The notes beneath the pieces were generated by a model that saw only the letters and a program-made list of their open reading frames with translations, made no database searches and was not told the DNA's origin. Position numbers and translations under genes: made by a program. From Petrosia ficiformis (taxonomy: Eukaryota; Porifera; Demospongiae; Haplosclerida; Petrosiidae), in assembly GCA_947044365.1 (NCBI GenBank), contig OX345648.1, positions 660,001 through 724,000 on the forward strand: a stretch of DNA of 64,000 nucleotides. Reading direction: 5' to 3'. The number at the start of each line of letters is the position of its first letter. The stretch's first letter is position 1. Positions 10,701 through 24,900 of the stretch are shown piece after piece.

Positions 10701-12773
10701 TCATTGGTCAGAATTTAATGAGATGTATTAAATATATAATATATGCACGAATATATATTGTTGGGAATTCCAAACCCAAATCTTGGCCTCACCTTGTCCA
10801 AAGAAGACTTATCCTTTCAGTCTGTATGTGGCTTGGTTGTCATTTTTTTCCCAGTCCCCCCCACTCGGATCATTGTGTCTGTGGTAATATCATTGACCAT
10901 TTTGGTGACCATGTCCTTGGTTGTGGCCATGCTCCACTCTGGATCAAATGCCACGACGCCCTTTGTGACATCATCTGACATACTTTATTGCAAGATAACA
11001 GGGGTGCAACAAAGGACCAACGATGTGGTGATAACAACCACAGGACAGGTGATGTTTTCTACCCTGATTTCAGGTTTGGTAAGCCTGCATACTTTGATGT
11101 GAGTGGAAGAGGTTCTCTCCAACCACAATACCTTTCCAAGGCAGCAGACCATCCAGGTGTTGCAGGGGAAGCTGGTGAGATCGATAAGGATGAGAAACAT
11201 GAGGTCAATGTACTCGCTGCAGGTGGTCTTTTCTTTCCACTATTTGTGGAGTCTCTCGGTCTTTGGACCTTCTCTAGTTTGAAGATTCTAAAGTTTTTGT
11301 GTCCAAATCCTTCTCCCTCAATGATACCTCCTCTTTCGTTAGCTGTGTCATATCTCCATCAACAACTTCTATCCGTCTGGGGATATAATGCCCAAATTCT
11401 GTTATCTAGATTTCTGGATACTTCAGAGGTCATTGACTTCCCCACTTAACTTAACTTTATAGTTTATAAATATTATTATTATTTCTATAATCTATTGTAT
11501 ATACATATTATTATACCAATGTCCATTATTTGAAAAAAATTAATATATGCACGATTTTATATGATATTTAGATATATGTGTTTCTCAAAGTAGATATGTT
11601 CATTATAATATTATATATGTGTTTATAACTTCACCAGGTTTTACAAGTGATAGGAGATATGTTCATATCAATATTTAAAGGATTGCAGGAACAGTAAGTA
11701 AAATGAAGTAATCAATAATGATAGTTCATTTCCAGACATTTTAATTTTTAAAATACAGCATAACGGGATATTTTCTGTGAATACAAATGTCACTAATGTT
11801 CCTCCTCGTATATATTGAATTTCACGAGCACACATTTCACGAATGATAGTAATGTTGGCACAAGCTCATAATATTTCATTAATGATATTTTTGCAGTAAA
11901 TTGAACAATATTTTTGTTGTGTCATTGTCTAGTAATCAGTCTGTACATTGTGAAGTTAGAGACCTTTCATGTATGTTGTATGTATTTGTTCAGTCTCAGT
12001 GTCTCCAGTTTACTGCACATATAAGCCCTCTCTGTTTCCTGAGGTTAACCATCTCATTAAACTGTATCCTGAATACTGCACATGTGTATACTACTGTCCT
12101 TAAATGGGAATAATTCCATATAAGGGATAAGGACATTAAATCGCATAGTGCGAAATTTCATAATATACTCTTCTGCATTTTCCAATTTGTAATAAATTTA
12201 CTCTAAATCCAATTTGATACAATATAGCATATACCATTAAGCATTAAGCATTAAGCATAGAGTGTACACATCTGATGTAGATAGTAATAGTATTCCATAC
12301 TATAGGAGTTGTTATCTGACCTCGTATATATGTATAGTGTTTTGTTATGAAACATATTCTTTCATAAACTGATGAAGTCAACAGAAAGATGAACACTCTT
12401 CTTCCAGGAAATAGCATGCCAAGAGCAGAACCAAAACCACTGACCTTGTGATCAAGAGACCCGAGCTCTAACCAATACGCCGCACTGCCTCTTGGCATGC
12501 TGTTTCCTGGTAGGAGAGTGTTCGTCTTTCTGTGAACTTCATCCGTTCATAAACACCTTTAGGATGGTTAATCCACATAACTTCACTACTATTCGTACTC
12601 TTTCATATACACCTTCTAACCAGGGTTTATGTATTACTGTGGTCTATATAATAATGTTAGATAGTTCAATACTTATTTTATATTGACAGGTATGAGCAAG
12701 AACTTGATACTGTGAAGAAACAGTATCCAGCTGAGTCTTTCAAATTCCTTGAACCAAGGTATCTGTCTGTCTA

Positions 12774-12804
<31 letters not shown>

Positions 12805-15800
12805 GACTGTCTGTCTAGACTTATAGTTATAGCTGGATCATCTTCCAAAGTTTTATTTGAAAGCAGTATGTTCCACACACACTCTTTCTCTCCTATATAG
12901 TCTTATTCTGCAGTATAAAGAGGGTATTCAAATGTTACGAGAAGCTGGAGTTGAGATTGGTGATGAAGATGATCTGAGGTGTACAAAATCTATTAATTGT
13001 CTCAATTGCTTAAACTGCAGATATATTTTTTGATTCATGAGTTTATTTATTTGTTCATTCGTCCATTCATCCATCTATTATCCATCTATCATCCATCCAT
13101 CCATCCATCCATCCATCCATCCATCCATCCATCCATCCATCCATCCATCCATCCATCCATCCATCCATTCATCCATCCATCTATGATCTATCCATCCATT
13201 CATCCATCCATCCATCTATTCATCCATTTATCCATCCATCCATTCATCCATCCATTCATCCATCCATCCATCCATCCATCCATCAAATCTGTAATTCATT
13301 TCTATATTTTCTTATAGTACACCTAGCGAGAAATTGCTTGGAAAGCTCGTTAAGGAGAAGGTAATAATATATTATCTCCAATTTGTTTTGTGAAAACAAA
13401 TCTTGATATTGTCTACTAGTGTCGTTGCCACACCAGGGTTTCCTTTAGGGGGGCGGGGCAATTTGCCCATGGTCCAATTAGAACTTCATTAAAATGCTCA
13501 CAGTTTAACATTTTTGATCAAAAACACTTTATAAACTTAACAAGGACATTATAATGTAACTCTAGAAAATACAGCCCATTCTCCAATTATAGTTTCATTA
13601 TCGCACTGTTTCTCAGGATAAATATTAAGGGTGGGGGAGTGCATCCAGTGGTACATGGCGTTTGGTCAACAATGTTCAATTGGTGTTATAAAACAGTATT
13701 TTTCACCATAAACTTTAAAATTAAAGGCCGGGGGAGCACCATGGTACCACCCTTTGGGGGAAGACTGATTATCATATCTTATAGATGTGTGTTGTATGTT
13801 AATGTTGTCATTAGTGTATTGTCTAATCACCCTCCCCCCATGTGGTAAAGATATTAATATTAGTAATAGTTATTGATATAGTTGTTAATAAATGACATTA
13901 AACTATACACTATATTACATTGAGTTACAGTATAATCATGTATTAACCTTATGACATTAAACTATACATTATATTACATATAAGTTATTAAGTTACAGTA
14001 TAATCATGTATTAACCTTATGACATTAAACTATACACTATATTACATATAAGTTATTGAGTTACAGTATAATCATGTATTAACCTTATGACATTAAACTA
14101 TACATTATATTACATATAAGTTATTAAGTTACAGTATAATCATGTATTAACCTTATGACATTAAACTATACACTATATTACATATAAGTTATTGAGTTAC
14201 AGTATAATCATGTATTAACCTTATGACATTAAACTATACACTATATTACATATAAGTTATTGAGCTACAGTATAATCATGTATTAACCTTAAGACATTAC
14301 ACTATATACTAGAGTACATGTACATCCTAGTCATTGTGAATGTGAACAGACAGAAATTGTCAAAAACAAAATGTAATGTTAACATGACTCCAAATTGTTT
14401 GACTCCAAATTGTGAATCTCTATCACAATCAACTCACCACACTCACATGTTAGGCTGTATATATAAGGCTATGTCTTTTGTTATTTGGACAGTAAGAAAG
14501 TAAGAGTCATATCTTAGGATAATAATATTATACCTTGTACTTGTTATTGAATTAAGTTATTGAGTGGTATGCTGAGACTTGGACTTGGATAGGTGTGATG
14601 GTGATGATGAGAGTGATTGTAAATGTAATATTAAAATGGTTGGATACTGGACTAGCATCTGGGTCCTCTCCTGTGGAAGCTACAATGTACATGTAAGAGT
14701 ATAATTATTTCTACCTGCTAGAAGTGTCATCAGTTAGTGAGTTGTTATACTGTGTACATTATATCAACTCTTGTAAAGAATCATGCTTACAGTATAGCTG
14801 TGATGCTACAGGCAAAAAGCTTTACATAAAATGTATTGTAATTTAGGTGTTTTTATCCCTGTAAAAATTGTGAAGCAAGGAGGAGACTATTGTATTGGCG
14901 TTCGAATACCCTGCCATTAATTCATTATGCAAATGCCCCTAAAGACAAGAACATGAACATCATTAGCAAGCAAGCTCACAATTGTTTCAGATATTAAACT
15001 AATTCTTTTGAATGTACTTCAGTACAAGTACTAGCAGGTTTTGTCAAGTAAAAGTACAAAGAACAGACATTGTTTAATGAAAGGCTTGAGTACATAAAGG
15101 ACTGAATTATTAGTACATGTATATGTTTGGACTGTGGTAACTAAGTATATGTTAACCCCATGTAAGTGTGGTCTCTCCAAGGCAAAGCCAAGGAGTGGCT
15201 AGACCACATTTACATGGGGTTAACACATTTTGCCCACACTCTGATATACATACAATCTAATGGACTTCCTAACTGTCCAAGTTTATATAATGAAGCCTTT
15301 CTGGTTGACAAAATGTAATTGTTTTTGGAGTCTATGAAGAATATAACATCTAGTTGCCATGGCAATGGAGTCTATATCCAAGTACTGAGATGCACTGAAG
15401 TACTGTGTAATCAGCACACTACATCAGTGGTGATGTACATTTATTATATGTGATAAACATTAGCTACATATATTTGAATATAATGAGTACCTGTTGTCAC
15501 AAGCTGTGCATGGAAGTTTACACATAGTGTATGATAAACACTTTTAGTACTTGAAAGTACTTGAGAGTACTTGTAGGTATTCAAGTACTTATAGGTACTA
15601 AACAAAGTACTTAGCTACAAGTATAAGTTGATTTAACACAGTAAGACACTTTACATTTGTAATTATGTCTGGTCACAGGAGAAGGAGGGTAAAACCAGGA
15701 CACCCCTTGGGGGTTCCACTACAAGTGTCCTCATTACAGGGGTGTCCTCAAATCAGAGGTGATTATAAAGGACATTTGTAAGTGTCCTTAATATAGGGGT

Positions 15801-18800
15801 GTCCTCATTACAGGGGTGTCCTCAAATCAGAGGTGATTATAAAGGACATTTGTAAGTGTCCTTAATATAGGGGTGTCCTCATTACAGGGGTGTCCTCAAA
15901 TCAGAGGTGATTATAAAGGACATTTGTAAGTGTCCTTAATATAGGGGTGTCCTCATTTCAGAGGTGACTTTATATTATAAAGCACAGTTTGGGACATTTG
16001 TTGTCCTTAGTACAGGGGTGTCCTCATTTCAGTGTCCTCAATAGAGGGGTTTCGCTGTAGCATTCTTGTCATAATTAGGTACATGTGAATATTAGCTACT
16101 CTACTGCATGCTTAGTTAATTAATGATAGTCAAATACCTGTTTAGTTTTCTGGCTTCTAAGTGTTAAATGGTAATTAAGCTTACATGTGATTTTGGATAT
16201 CATTAGATGTTAATGATTTATAATGAATACAGTTGCTTCTTCATGGAATCATGAAATCATGTTATATTTATATAGTCTGGTATAGCATAAGAACTTAAAA
16301 ATGAATTTGTAATTTGTTTGATAAGCTTTCACTGTAAATAAATACTATGTGTGCTGCTGTGATTTAATTACTGACTAAAGGTCATTCACGTTCACCTTGG
16401 CCTCAGAAAAAAAGTTCATAACTTTGGTTTGGAATGACCAACAATCTTCTACCTTCACTATTTTCATATAATTATCCTAACCTTAAAATTATATGATGAT
16501 TTTATATGTGATGTAGTGTATAGTTTAATGTCATAAGGTTAATACATGATTATACTGTAACTTAATAACTTATATGTAATATAGTGTATAGTTTAATGTC
16601 ATAAGGTTAATACATGATTATACTGTAACTCAATAACTTATATGTAATATAGTGTATAGTTTAATGTCATAAGGTTAATACATGATTATACTGTAACTTA
16701 ATAACTTATATGTAATATAGTGTATAGTTTAATGTCATAAGGTTAATACATGATTATACTGTAACTCAATATCTTTATGTAATATAGTGTATAGTTTAAT
16801 GTCATAAGGTTAATACATGATTATACTGTAACTCAATAACTTATATGTAATATAGTGTATAGTTTAATGTCATAAGGTTAATACATGATTATACTGTAAC
16901 TTAATAACTTATATGTAATGTAGTGTATAGTTTAATGTCATAAGGTTAATACATGATTATACTGTAACTTAATAACTTATATGTAATGTAGTGTATAGTT
17001 TAATGTCATAAGGTTAATACATGATTATACTGTAACTCAATAATGAAGCAATGGATTGAAATTTCAGCTCACAAAAAAAGAATGGGAAGCATTTAAACCA
17101 ACCTAGTAAATATGATTTGAACAGAAAATTGGTTCACGAAATTATGTTACATTTATATAGTCTCATATGGTATAAGAATTATGTTAGGTGTACTGACATT
17201 GTTAGGGTTATATCAGGATGTTTTTATTCTTACTCAAGCATGAAATTATTGTATTCTGTGGTTTGTATAAGTATTATACTATTTTGAATGTGTAATATAG
17301 CTACTATACTATCCTTATATGAAGTGATGACCAGAAAATTAGTAGACATAGAAAATTATGAAGTACAGCAACACTATTACATGTGTAACCATGGCAACTC
17401 CACTACTCTCGTCATTGTCTGTTTTAGGAGTTTATACAGAAAGATATTAGAAATTGTTGTTGCCATGGTTACATAAACATAACAAGATGTATTTTCAGTT
17501 GTATAGTTTCCAATTCATCTTGTTAAGTTTATTTTAAAGACTGGTGATCAATCAGACTCAACAACATTAGCAAATCCTATTTATATACAATTGACCATTC
17601 TTCATTCCTTCAATTTTGCTTGCACGGATTAATGGATGTAATCATAATTAATTCATTAATCAATTTAATCGCACACCCTTGTGCTGAAGCATTTTTTTGC
17701 ACGAAATATTCGTTTGTTCTTCAAACTCATTAAACAAAACAATGTATATAAGCTTTATAACTACTTAAAAATGATTTATTCCTTACCAGCTGGTAGGTGT
17801 CTGGAAACCCTGGTTCACAACTACCTTTTACTGCCTTAACTGTAAACTACAGTTAGACCATAATCGTAAGGTCATCCTGCCCTCTGTTTCCGCCTTCTTG
17901 TACAGTGAATGTGTTATAAATTACAGTTCTGACCAACACCTGCTATTGACAGCTGTCAGTTATCTTTTGAAACCATTCCTACCAAAAACCGAAAAACCGA
18001 AATCCTAACCACATTTATACGGTCCAGCCTCCTTATTGTACACTAATTTATTTATACTCTTGAAGCTTGCTTTAACTTGCTGTAACTACCACCTTCCACC
18101 TATTAATTGTGCCTGTCAGCTGGTGTTTTTGATATGAGGAGAATTTTAACATAAACTTTGTATGATGTGGCGCGGATATGGCCGGCCCTTCCCTATTCTT
18201 TAATTCAAATGATGTAATCAAATCAAATATCTTATTAATATTATTATCTCTATTTTATAAGGGTTTGAATAATTTGCTGTGATGTGGATTAATGTATACT
18301 TCCAATTTAACAATGAATCTCTTATCAGTTGTGAGGGTACACAACTTTATATTCCTTTTCATCTGTTTGTTTACCCCTTTTGTCTGCTCTTGATGATCAA
18401 TATGTGACCGTGGAGGCGAAAAGCAGTCATTTGTCAAATAACAATTTTGTCAAACTCTTATATTCAAATGCTTGTTACTCAGCCATTTCGCACAGGAAAC
18501 TAACTAAATTTGGAATTTAGGTAGAGCAATAGTTGTTCTTCCTAGATATTTGGTTTTGTTTGCTACTTCTGCAATATCGCTGAATAATGAGCGTTTAAAT
18601 ATAAGTTACTCTGAAAATTGAAGGGTCACATTCATTCTTATTCTTATCATCTTAGTTCTCTAACCTTTCTGGGTGCGATCTACCTTGTTGCCATGGTTTC
18701 TTCCGTGTAGCTTGACATGACAAATGTTACAAGGGAGATACTAATATCTATGCTTCCATATATATATATGTACATGTATGTATGTATTATCACTGACTGA

Positions 18801-18941
18801 TATTCATAAAGTTATTTATTATTGATATAGTATGGAACAGATTTTTATATATTGGACAAGTACCCTTTGGCTGTGAGACCATTTTATACAATGCCTGATC
18901 CTCATGATCCAGTAAGTTATGTCTGTCTGTCTGTCTGTCTG

Positions 18942-18977
<36 letters not shown>

Positions 18978-21900
18978 TGTCTGTCTTGTCTGTCTGTTGT
19001 ATTCTATTAGTGACTCATTTTGTTCATTTTGTTCTGTTAGTTGTACTGTCTTTGTGAGCTTGTCATTGCTTGTGTAATTTACACATCCAATATGTTTGTG
19101 TATAAGAGGAAAAAATGCTTATACCACAGAGATTCAACTGAAACTAGGAATCTTATTTCTGGCTCAAAACCTTTTAAATGCCAAGCCACTGGAGTATGTA
19201 CAAGAGAGCTAGGGTAGTTACTAGTTTAAATATCAGTTTGTTTACTGCTTTATAGTCTGCTATCACATTGTTGTTGTAATTCAATATTGGAAGATATAGA
19301 CTGGTTTATAACTTCTAGTTTCCTGGCATAGTGGTAGATGCTGTAACTATGGTAATAGTATCTATCACACATAATAGTGCACAGGCTATAAATCATTTAG
19401 AGAACATGCTTTATTATACTGAAATATAATCATACATGCTCAGACAAGTGTGCTAGGGATTATATTCCAGTAATAGACTTTGTGTACAGTCTAATAATGT
19501 AATGTTATACTGTGTCAAAGTCTGTAGACTTTCGCCGTGCAACGAATCCTTCTGGCTCCAGCGGTATGGAAATAGTGAGCCAGTCGTCAGACATTTTGGC
19601 CAATTTTCATCACAGTTGTCCTGCTCCCCATATACTTTGTATGCAGTTCAGTTTCAATATACCGGACATTCACTAGATTTATCGGACAGTGTCCTGCATG
19701 ACTGGCTGTTTCCACATCCCTGCCTTCAGCAGCAATGAAAACTACCATTGTGCTGTGTCCTCAGATAGTAACCATGGTAAATTCTGACCAATCAGATTCA
19801 CCAATACTAAAGAGCATTTTGCACATCTGGAGGTGTTTTATTACCATCCAGGGCTATTATCTTCTTTCACTATACGTAGATACAGACGGATTTCCTTGTC
19901 TGGTGTTAGGTAGGTGGCACAAAAAACCATTTTGAGGTGCTTCCCCTTTTCACTTCCTTCTTGGGGTGGAAGCCGAGCTGTGCGTCACACCTGAGGAAGA
20001 AACAGACTATGGCCTCTCGAAGTGCTTCAAAAGGAGATGAAAGCCAGGAACTGGTGGGGTATAGGAAACTGTTGTAACACTCCCATAGACACATACAAGG
20101 AAAAGGGATTGGCATATCTGGTGATTGCAATGTAGTAAATGATAATCACCTGTTTCAAAATTTGAATTTGAAAATTTTGTTTTCTTAGTTGATTTAATTA
20201 AGTAAGCATTGTATATGTGTGTATGTATGTATGTATGTATGTATGTGTGTGTGTGTATGTATGTGTGTATGTATGTGTGTATGTCTGTGTGTATGTATGT
20301 GTGTATGTATGTATGTATGTATGTATGTATGTGTGTATGTGTATGTATGTGTATGCATGTATGTATTTATGAATGTGTGTATGTATGTATGTATATATGT
20401 ATGTATATATGTGTGTATATATGTATGTATGTATGTGTGTGTGTGTATGTATGTATGTGTGTATGTGTGTATGTATGTATGTATGTATGTATGTATGTGT
20501 ATGCATGTATGTATTTATGAATGTGTGTATGTATGTATGTATATATGTATGTATATATGTATGTATGTATGTATGTAAATATGTATTTATGTTGTATGTA
20601 TGTATGTATGTATGAATGTATGTATGAATGTATGTATGTGTATGTATATATATAAATATATAATTACACACCCACATATATTTACATAAATTTTCTATAT
20701 AGCGTTCTTCAAACTCGTATGATATGTTCATGAGAGGTGAAGAAATATTATCAGGAGCCCAAAGAATCCACGACCCAGACTTACTGATTGAAAGAGCTCG
20801 TCATCATAACATAGGTCAAACTATATAATGAGTATTTTTAGTCATAATTTGAAATCCAGTTAATTGCCTCAAGCTGTCTTTCTAGTGGTGTACACGCTAA
20901 CAACATTTGAGGCAATTGGCTGATGCTTCAAATGTTATTGTAATATTATATTGTTATACAAATGGCATGATATCCTGAAACTATTCAATGACATCATTTA
21001 CTCACATATTCACATGTCTGTGTTGCATTGTGGCACGGTATTGTGAAACAGTTGTACTATTCAATGATATCATTTACTCACGTATATACCCACATGTCTT
21101 GTTCATAGTACTGTATTGAATTGTGGTTTTAATGACATCATGTATTCATATTGTGTATTGATAGCACATATAAACAGGAAAGGTACTTCACATTTCTTAA
21201 ATATTTGTCGGTAATTCAAGTGGGAGAAATAGAACTAAACTATATGCAATACTAATTAATGTGCTGTAAAAAATTTATAATCCTGTTCGTTGTTATGAAG
21301 CCAGATGTGTAGAGAACAAGTCCCAGTTTGATGGACACTTTTTTTTTAAAGGATGCAGTGTGGCGTAGTGGTTATAGCTTGACCCTCCTGATCGAACGGT
21401 CAGTGGTTCAAGTTCAGCTACGGTCATGCTGTTTCCTGGATAGAGAGTGTCTGTTTTTCTGTGACTTAATTTACTCAATGCCAGATTGTGGTTAGTTTGG
21501 ATATCAGTAGTTAATCATTGTAGTTCTGTCTTCAAAATGTCATAATCCATTAGTAGGTAGGATTCAATTATTGCTAGCTCTTAAACATGCATAATTTTTC
21601 ATGTTTTATTATTATGGAAGAAAAGTCTTACTTTATAGTGAATAAGTAATACACAAGTTCAAAGTTTTTGATAAGCTCATATGACGCACCATTGTCGCAA
21701 AGAGCTTTTTATTTGGCGCCACACAGTTCTCTCTTTGGGCCAGATGGTACAGTTAATTATGACTAACAGCATTATTTCTTTGTTAATTGGCTCAAGATGT
21801 ATTGCCACACACACTAACTATATAGATTTGTAGTTACAGTATACTTTCTATTTCCTACTCAATTATTTACATTTAATTAACAGATTTATTTATATATAGA

Positions 21901-24900
21901 TCTTCAGAAAATTAAAGCGTACATTGACTCTTTCCGATATGGAGCTCCACCCCATGGTGGAGGTGGAATAGGTATGTATGTAAGAGATAGATTAGTAATC
22001 TTCTATTTGTGTCATGTGACTGTCATGTGACTGTCACACTACATAAAGACATTATTCTATATTGTTGTAAACATCAAAATCATATGGTTATAGTGTGTCT
22101 GGCTTCTCGGTTTAGTTATCAATATTAGTAGTTAATATTAGCCTTACTAAAGGGTTGTAGTTTAGTTAACTAACTAAAAGTACCGATAATTGTCATGCAT
22201 TTGTTGTAATAGACAAAAGTTATTATAGTCAATACTAACACATGTATATTGTCATTATGAAAGTCGAAGAATATATAAATTCCTGTTGTGGAGAGCAATC
22301 GTAGCCATAAAACATATCCTTTTGTTTTTGCAGTTACAACTCACGATTACTTAGTTATTATCTCTTCTTTTTGCAATTTCTTTTAGCCTTGAGAAGCAAG
22401 TTCCTTTTTCTGCTGTTCATTAGCATCTCATTGCACACCATCTTGTACCCCACATCTTTATAAAACCCGTTCTGGAGCATCATCGTCTTTCGTATGGGTT
22501 TCTGGGCATTTTAGAATCCATAAAGTACAAATCAGTTGAAATGATGTGTTGAATTATTAAAGATAGATAAACTGTGATATCATGAAAAGTTATAATTATA
22601 AAGTGTGCAGTATGGGTGGGATACCTTATGAACCACATATATCAGGGTTTCATTTCAGGGGGATGGGGCCTCCCCCCCTCTTGCTGTAGTTTCACTCCTC
22701 CTTGGAATTTGTTTACCAATAAGCACACTATGATAGCCTTGTATGTCGCCCCTACACATGTATAGTGTTGTTAAACAATAACTACCATAATTATAATGAA
22801 TGTCATTAACTCTGGAAGTTTGTGGTTGCATGCTAACTAAATGTTCACCTAACACAATTCCACAATTATTATAATTTATGTAATTATTAATATACTATTA
22901 GTGGATTACACTAGCATCTATTCTTGAGTATATATATATATATATATATCAAGGATAGGAAGTTTATATGCCACCTGCTGTGGAAGAGGTTTGAGTAGAT
23001 ATAACTCAAGGCCTATATGGCAGATATACCATCTGTCATGGAGGAGATTTATGTGCAAGGCCTGACTGGGTATATCAATATAAATATCTGAACATAAACA
23101 TGGTTTATATAATAAGGGTTTATCTTCGGGGAAAAGGGGGAATCTTCTCCCCCCCTTTAAGTATGTCTTCCTCCAGCATTCCAACACGACAGTGTGTAAA
23201 CAATGAACAATCCAAGTATATACCTGAAGTGATTTCACTCTAAAATCACTCTAAAATTAACCACAGAGAATGTAAAAATCCAAAATATTTCTAGGGGAGA
23301 ATGCACTCAGACCCCCCTACTTTGCCGTGCTTTATAGACGCATGGGTTGCCTCTCTTCTCCCTAATCTTCTCCCCTTTTAAAATATTCCTGGATAAAACT
23401 CTGATTATGATTTAACAATTGAGGTGTATATGCAAAATTTATATGCAAAATTTATATGTAACCACATCAAATGGTTGCCATGGTAACATAGTACTATATA
23501 CATATAATTATGCTAATTAAGTTAAATAGGAGAATGTTTAATTACATGTATCATAATAAACTTTACTATTACATGTATTGGAATGTGAACTATAGGTGCC
23601 TAATTAATATGATAACATTTTGTTCTTTGTATTAATATTTTATTAATAAATTTGGGGATTGATTGAACATAGTTTAAAATGTCATGATGATGTAAGCTCA
23701 TATTTATATAAATAGAATAATTATAATGAGGAAAGAAATATTAACAGCAATATTCATTATAGTCTTGTGTGTGTGTTTTTGTTTTGATAGTGATGATGAT
23801 TTGTAGTTATAGTTATAATTTTGATTATTATAGCCTAAAATGTTATCAATATATAGGCTTACTAAAAGGATTTTAGTTTTAGTTAACAAAATTAAAGTGC
23901 CTATTTCCATTTAGTTAGTTATAATTATTACAGTAGACCTGTAATTTAGTTATAAATAGTTTAGTTAACAAAAAAAAAACAAAATACCTTACTAAAAAGG
24001 GTTTTAGTTATAACTAAGACAACACTAGTACTATATACATGTATACATTACTATTACATGTAGATTACAAATAAATAAATTACAGTAGACCTGTAATTTA
24101 GTTATAGATATTAGGCTTACTAAAATAGTTTTAGTTAAACTAAAAATGCCCATTGTGGGCCAATTTGATTGTAGTTACCTGTAATTTAGTAGTTAAAGTG
24201 GTCATTATTGGACAAATGTTATATTAATTGTAGTTATTTGTTATTACAGTAGACCTGTAATTTAGTTATAGTTTAGTTAATTAATTGCTAAAAGATATTA
24301 TATAGATAGCTAAAATAACACTAGATTATTGTGTTTACAAGATTAGAGAGTACCCTGTTCATTAATGTGTTAATGAATAATTTAAGCTAACCCATTCACT
24401 GTCATAGCCTCCATATGTAGGTTTACTTCATCTAGACTGATATACGGACTGTTAGTATATTCACAATGACAGTAAAAGTAGATGGTGCATTATGCTTTGA
24501 GGATCAAGTTAATAACCCAACATTTAATTTAATATCCTGACCTCATTAGTCAGTGATGATACTTACTGTTATAGTGTAAAGTCATAAAGTGAATATTCAT
24601 GTGTAACTCAATATTAATTGAAGGTATTGAAAAGATTCCTGATGAATGTGTAAATGGATATTATTTGCCACTACCCATGACAGTGTTCAGTTGTGTAAGC
24701 TGTTGTGTTCAGCTGTATAATATACATTAAATCGTTGTTGATTGTTAGTCATTCCAAAGTAAAATAATGAACATTTTTCTGAGGTCATGCTGAACATGAA
24801 TGACCTTTACGTTGTGTAATTACACATGTGGGAAAGTAAATTTGAGATGTTTCTACTCAATTTTTATATATCTTATATGTGACGATACATTTGTTATTTT

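Noticed and set aside
17780..18250. GC-richer segment (GCGCGGATATGGCCGGCCC) ending in AATCAAATCAAATATC, possibly a LINE 3' tail
   Set aside because: The simple-repeat end is suggestive, but no protein block was recognised in either orientation.
20198..20731. Open frames over the TATG array
   Set aside because: Microsatellite artefact in a DARS1 intron.
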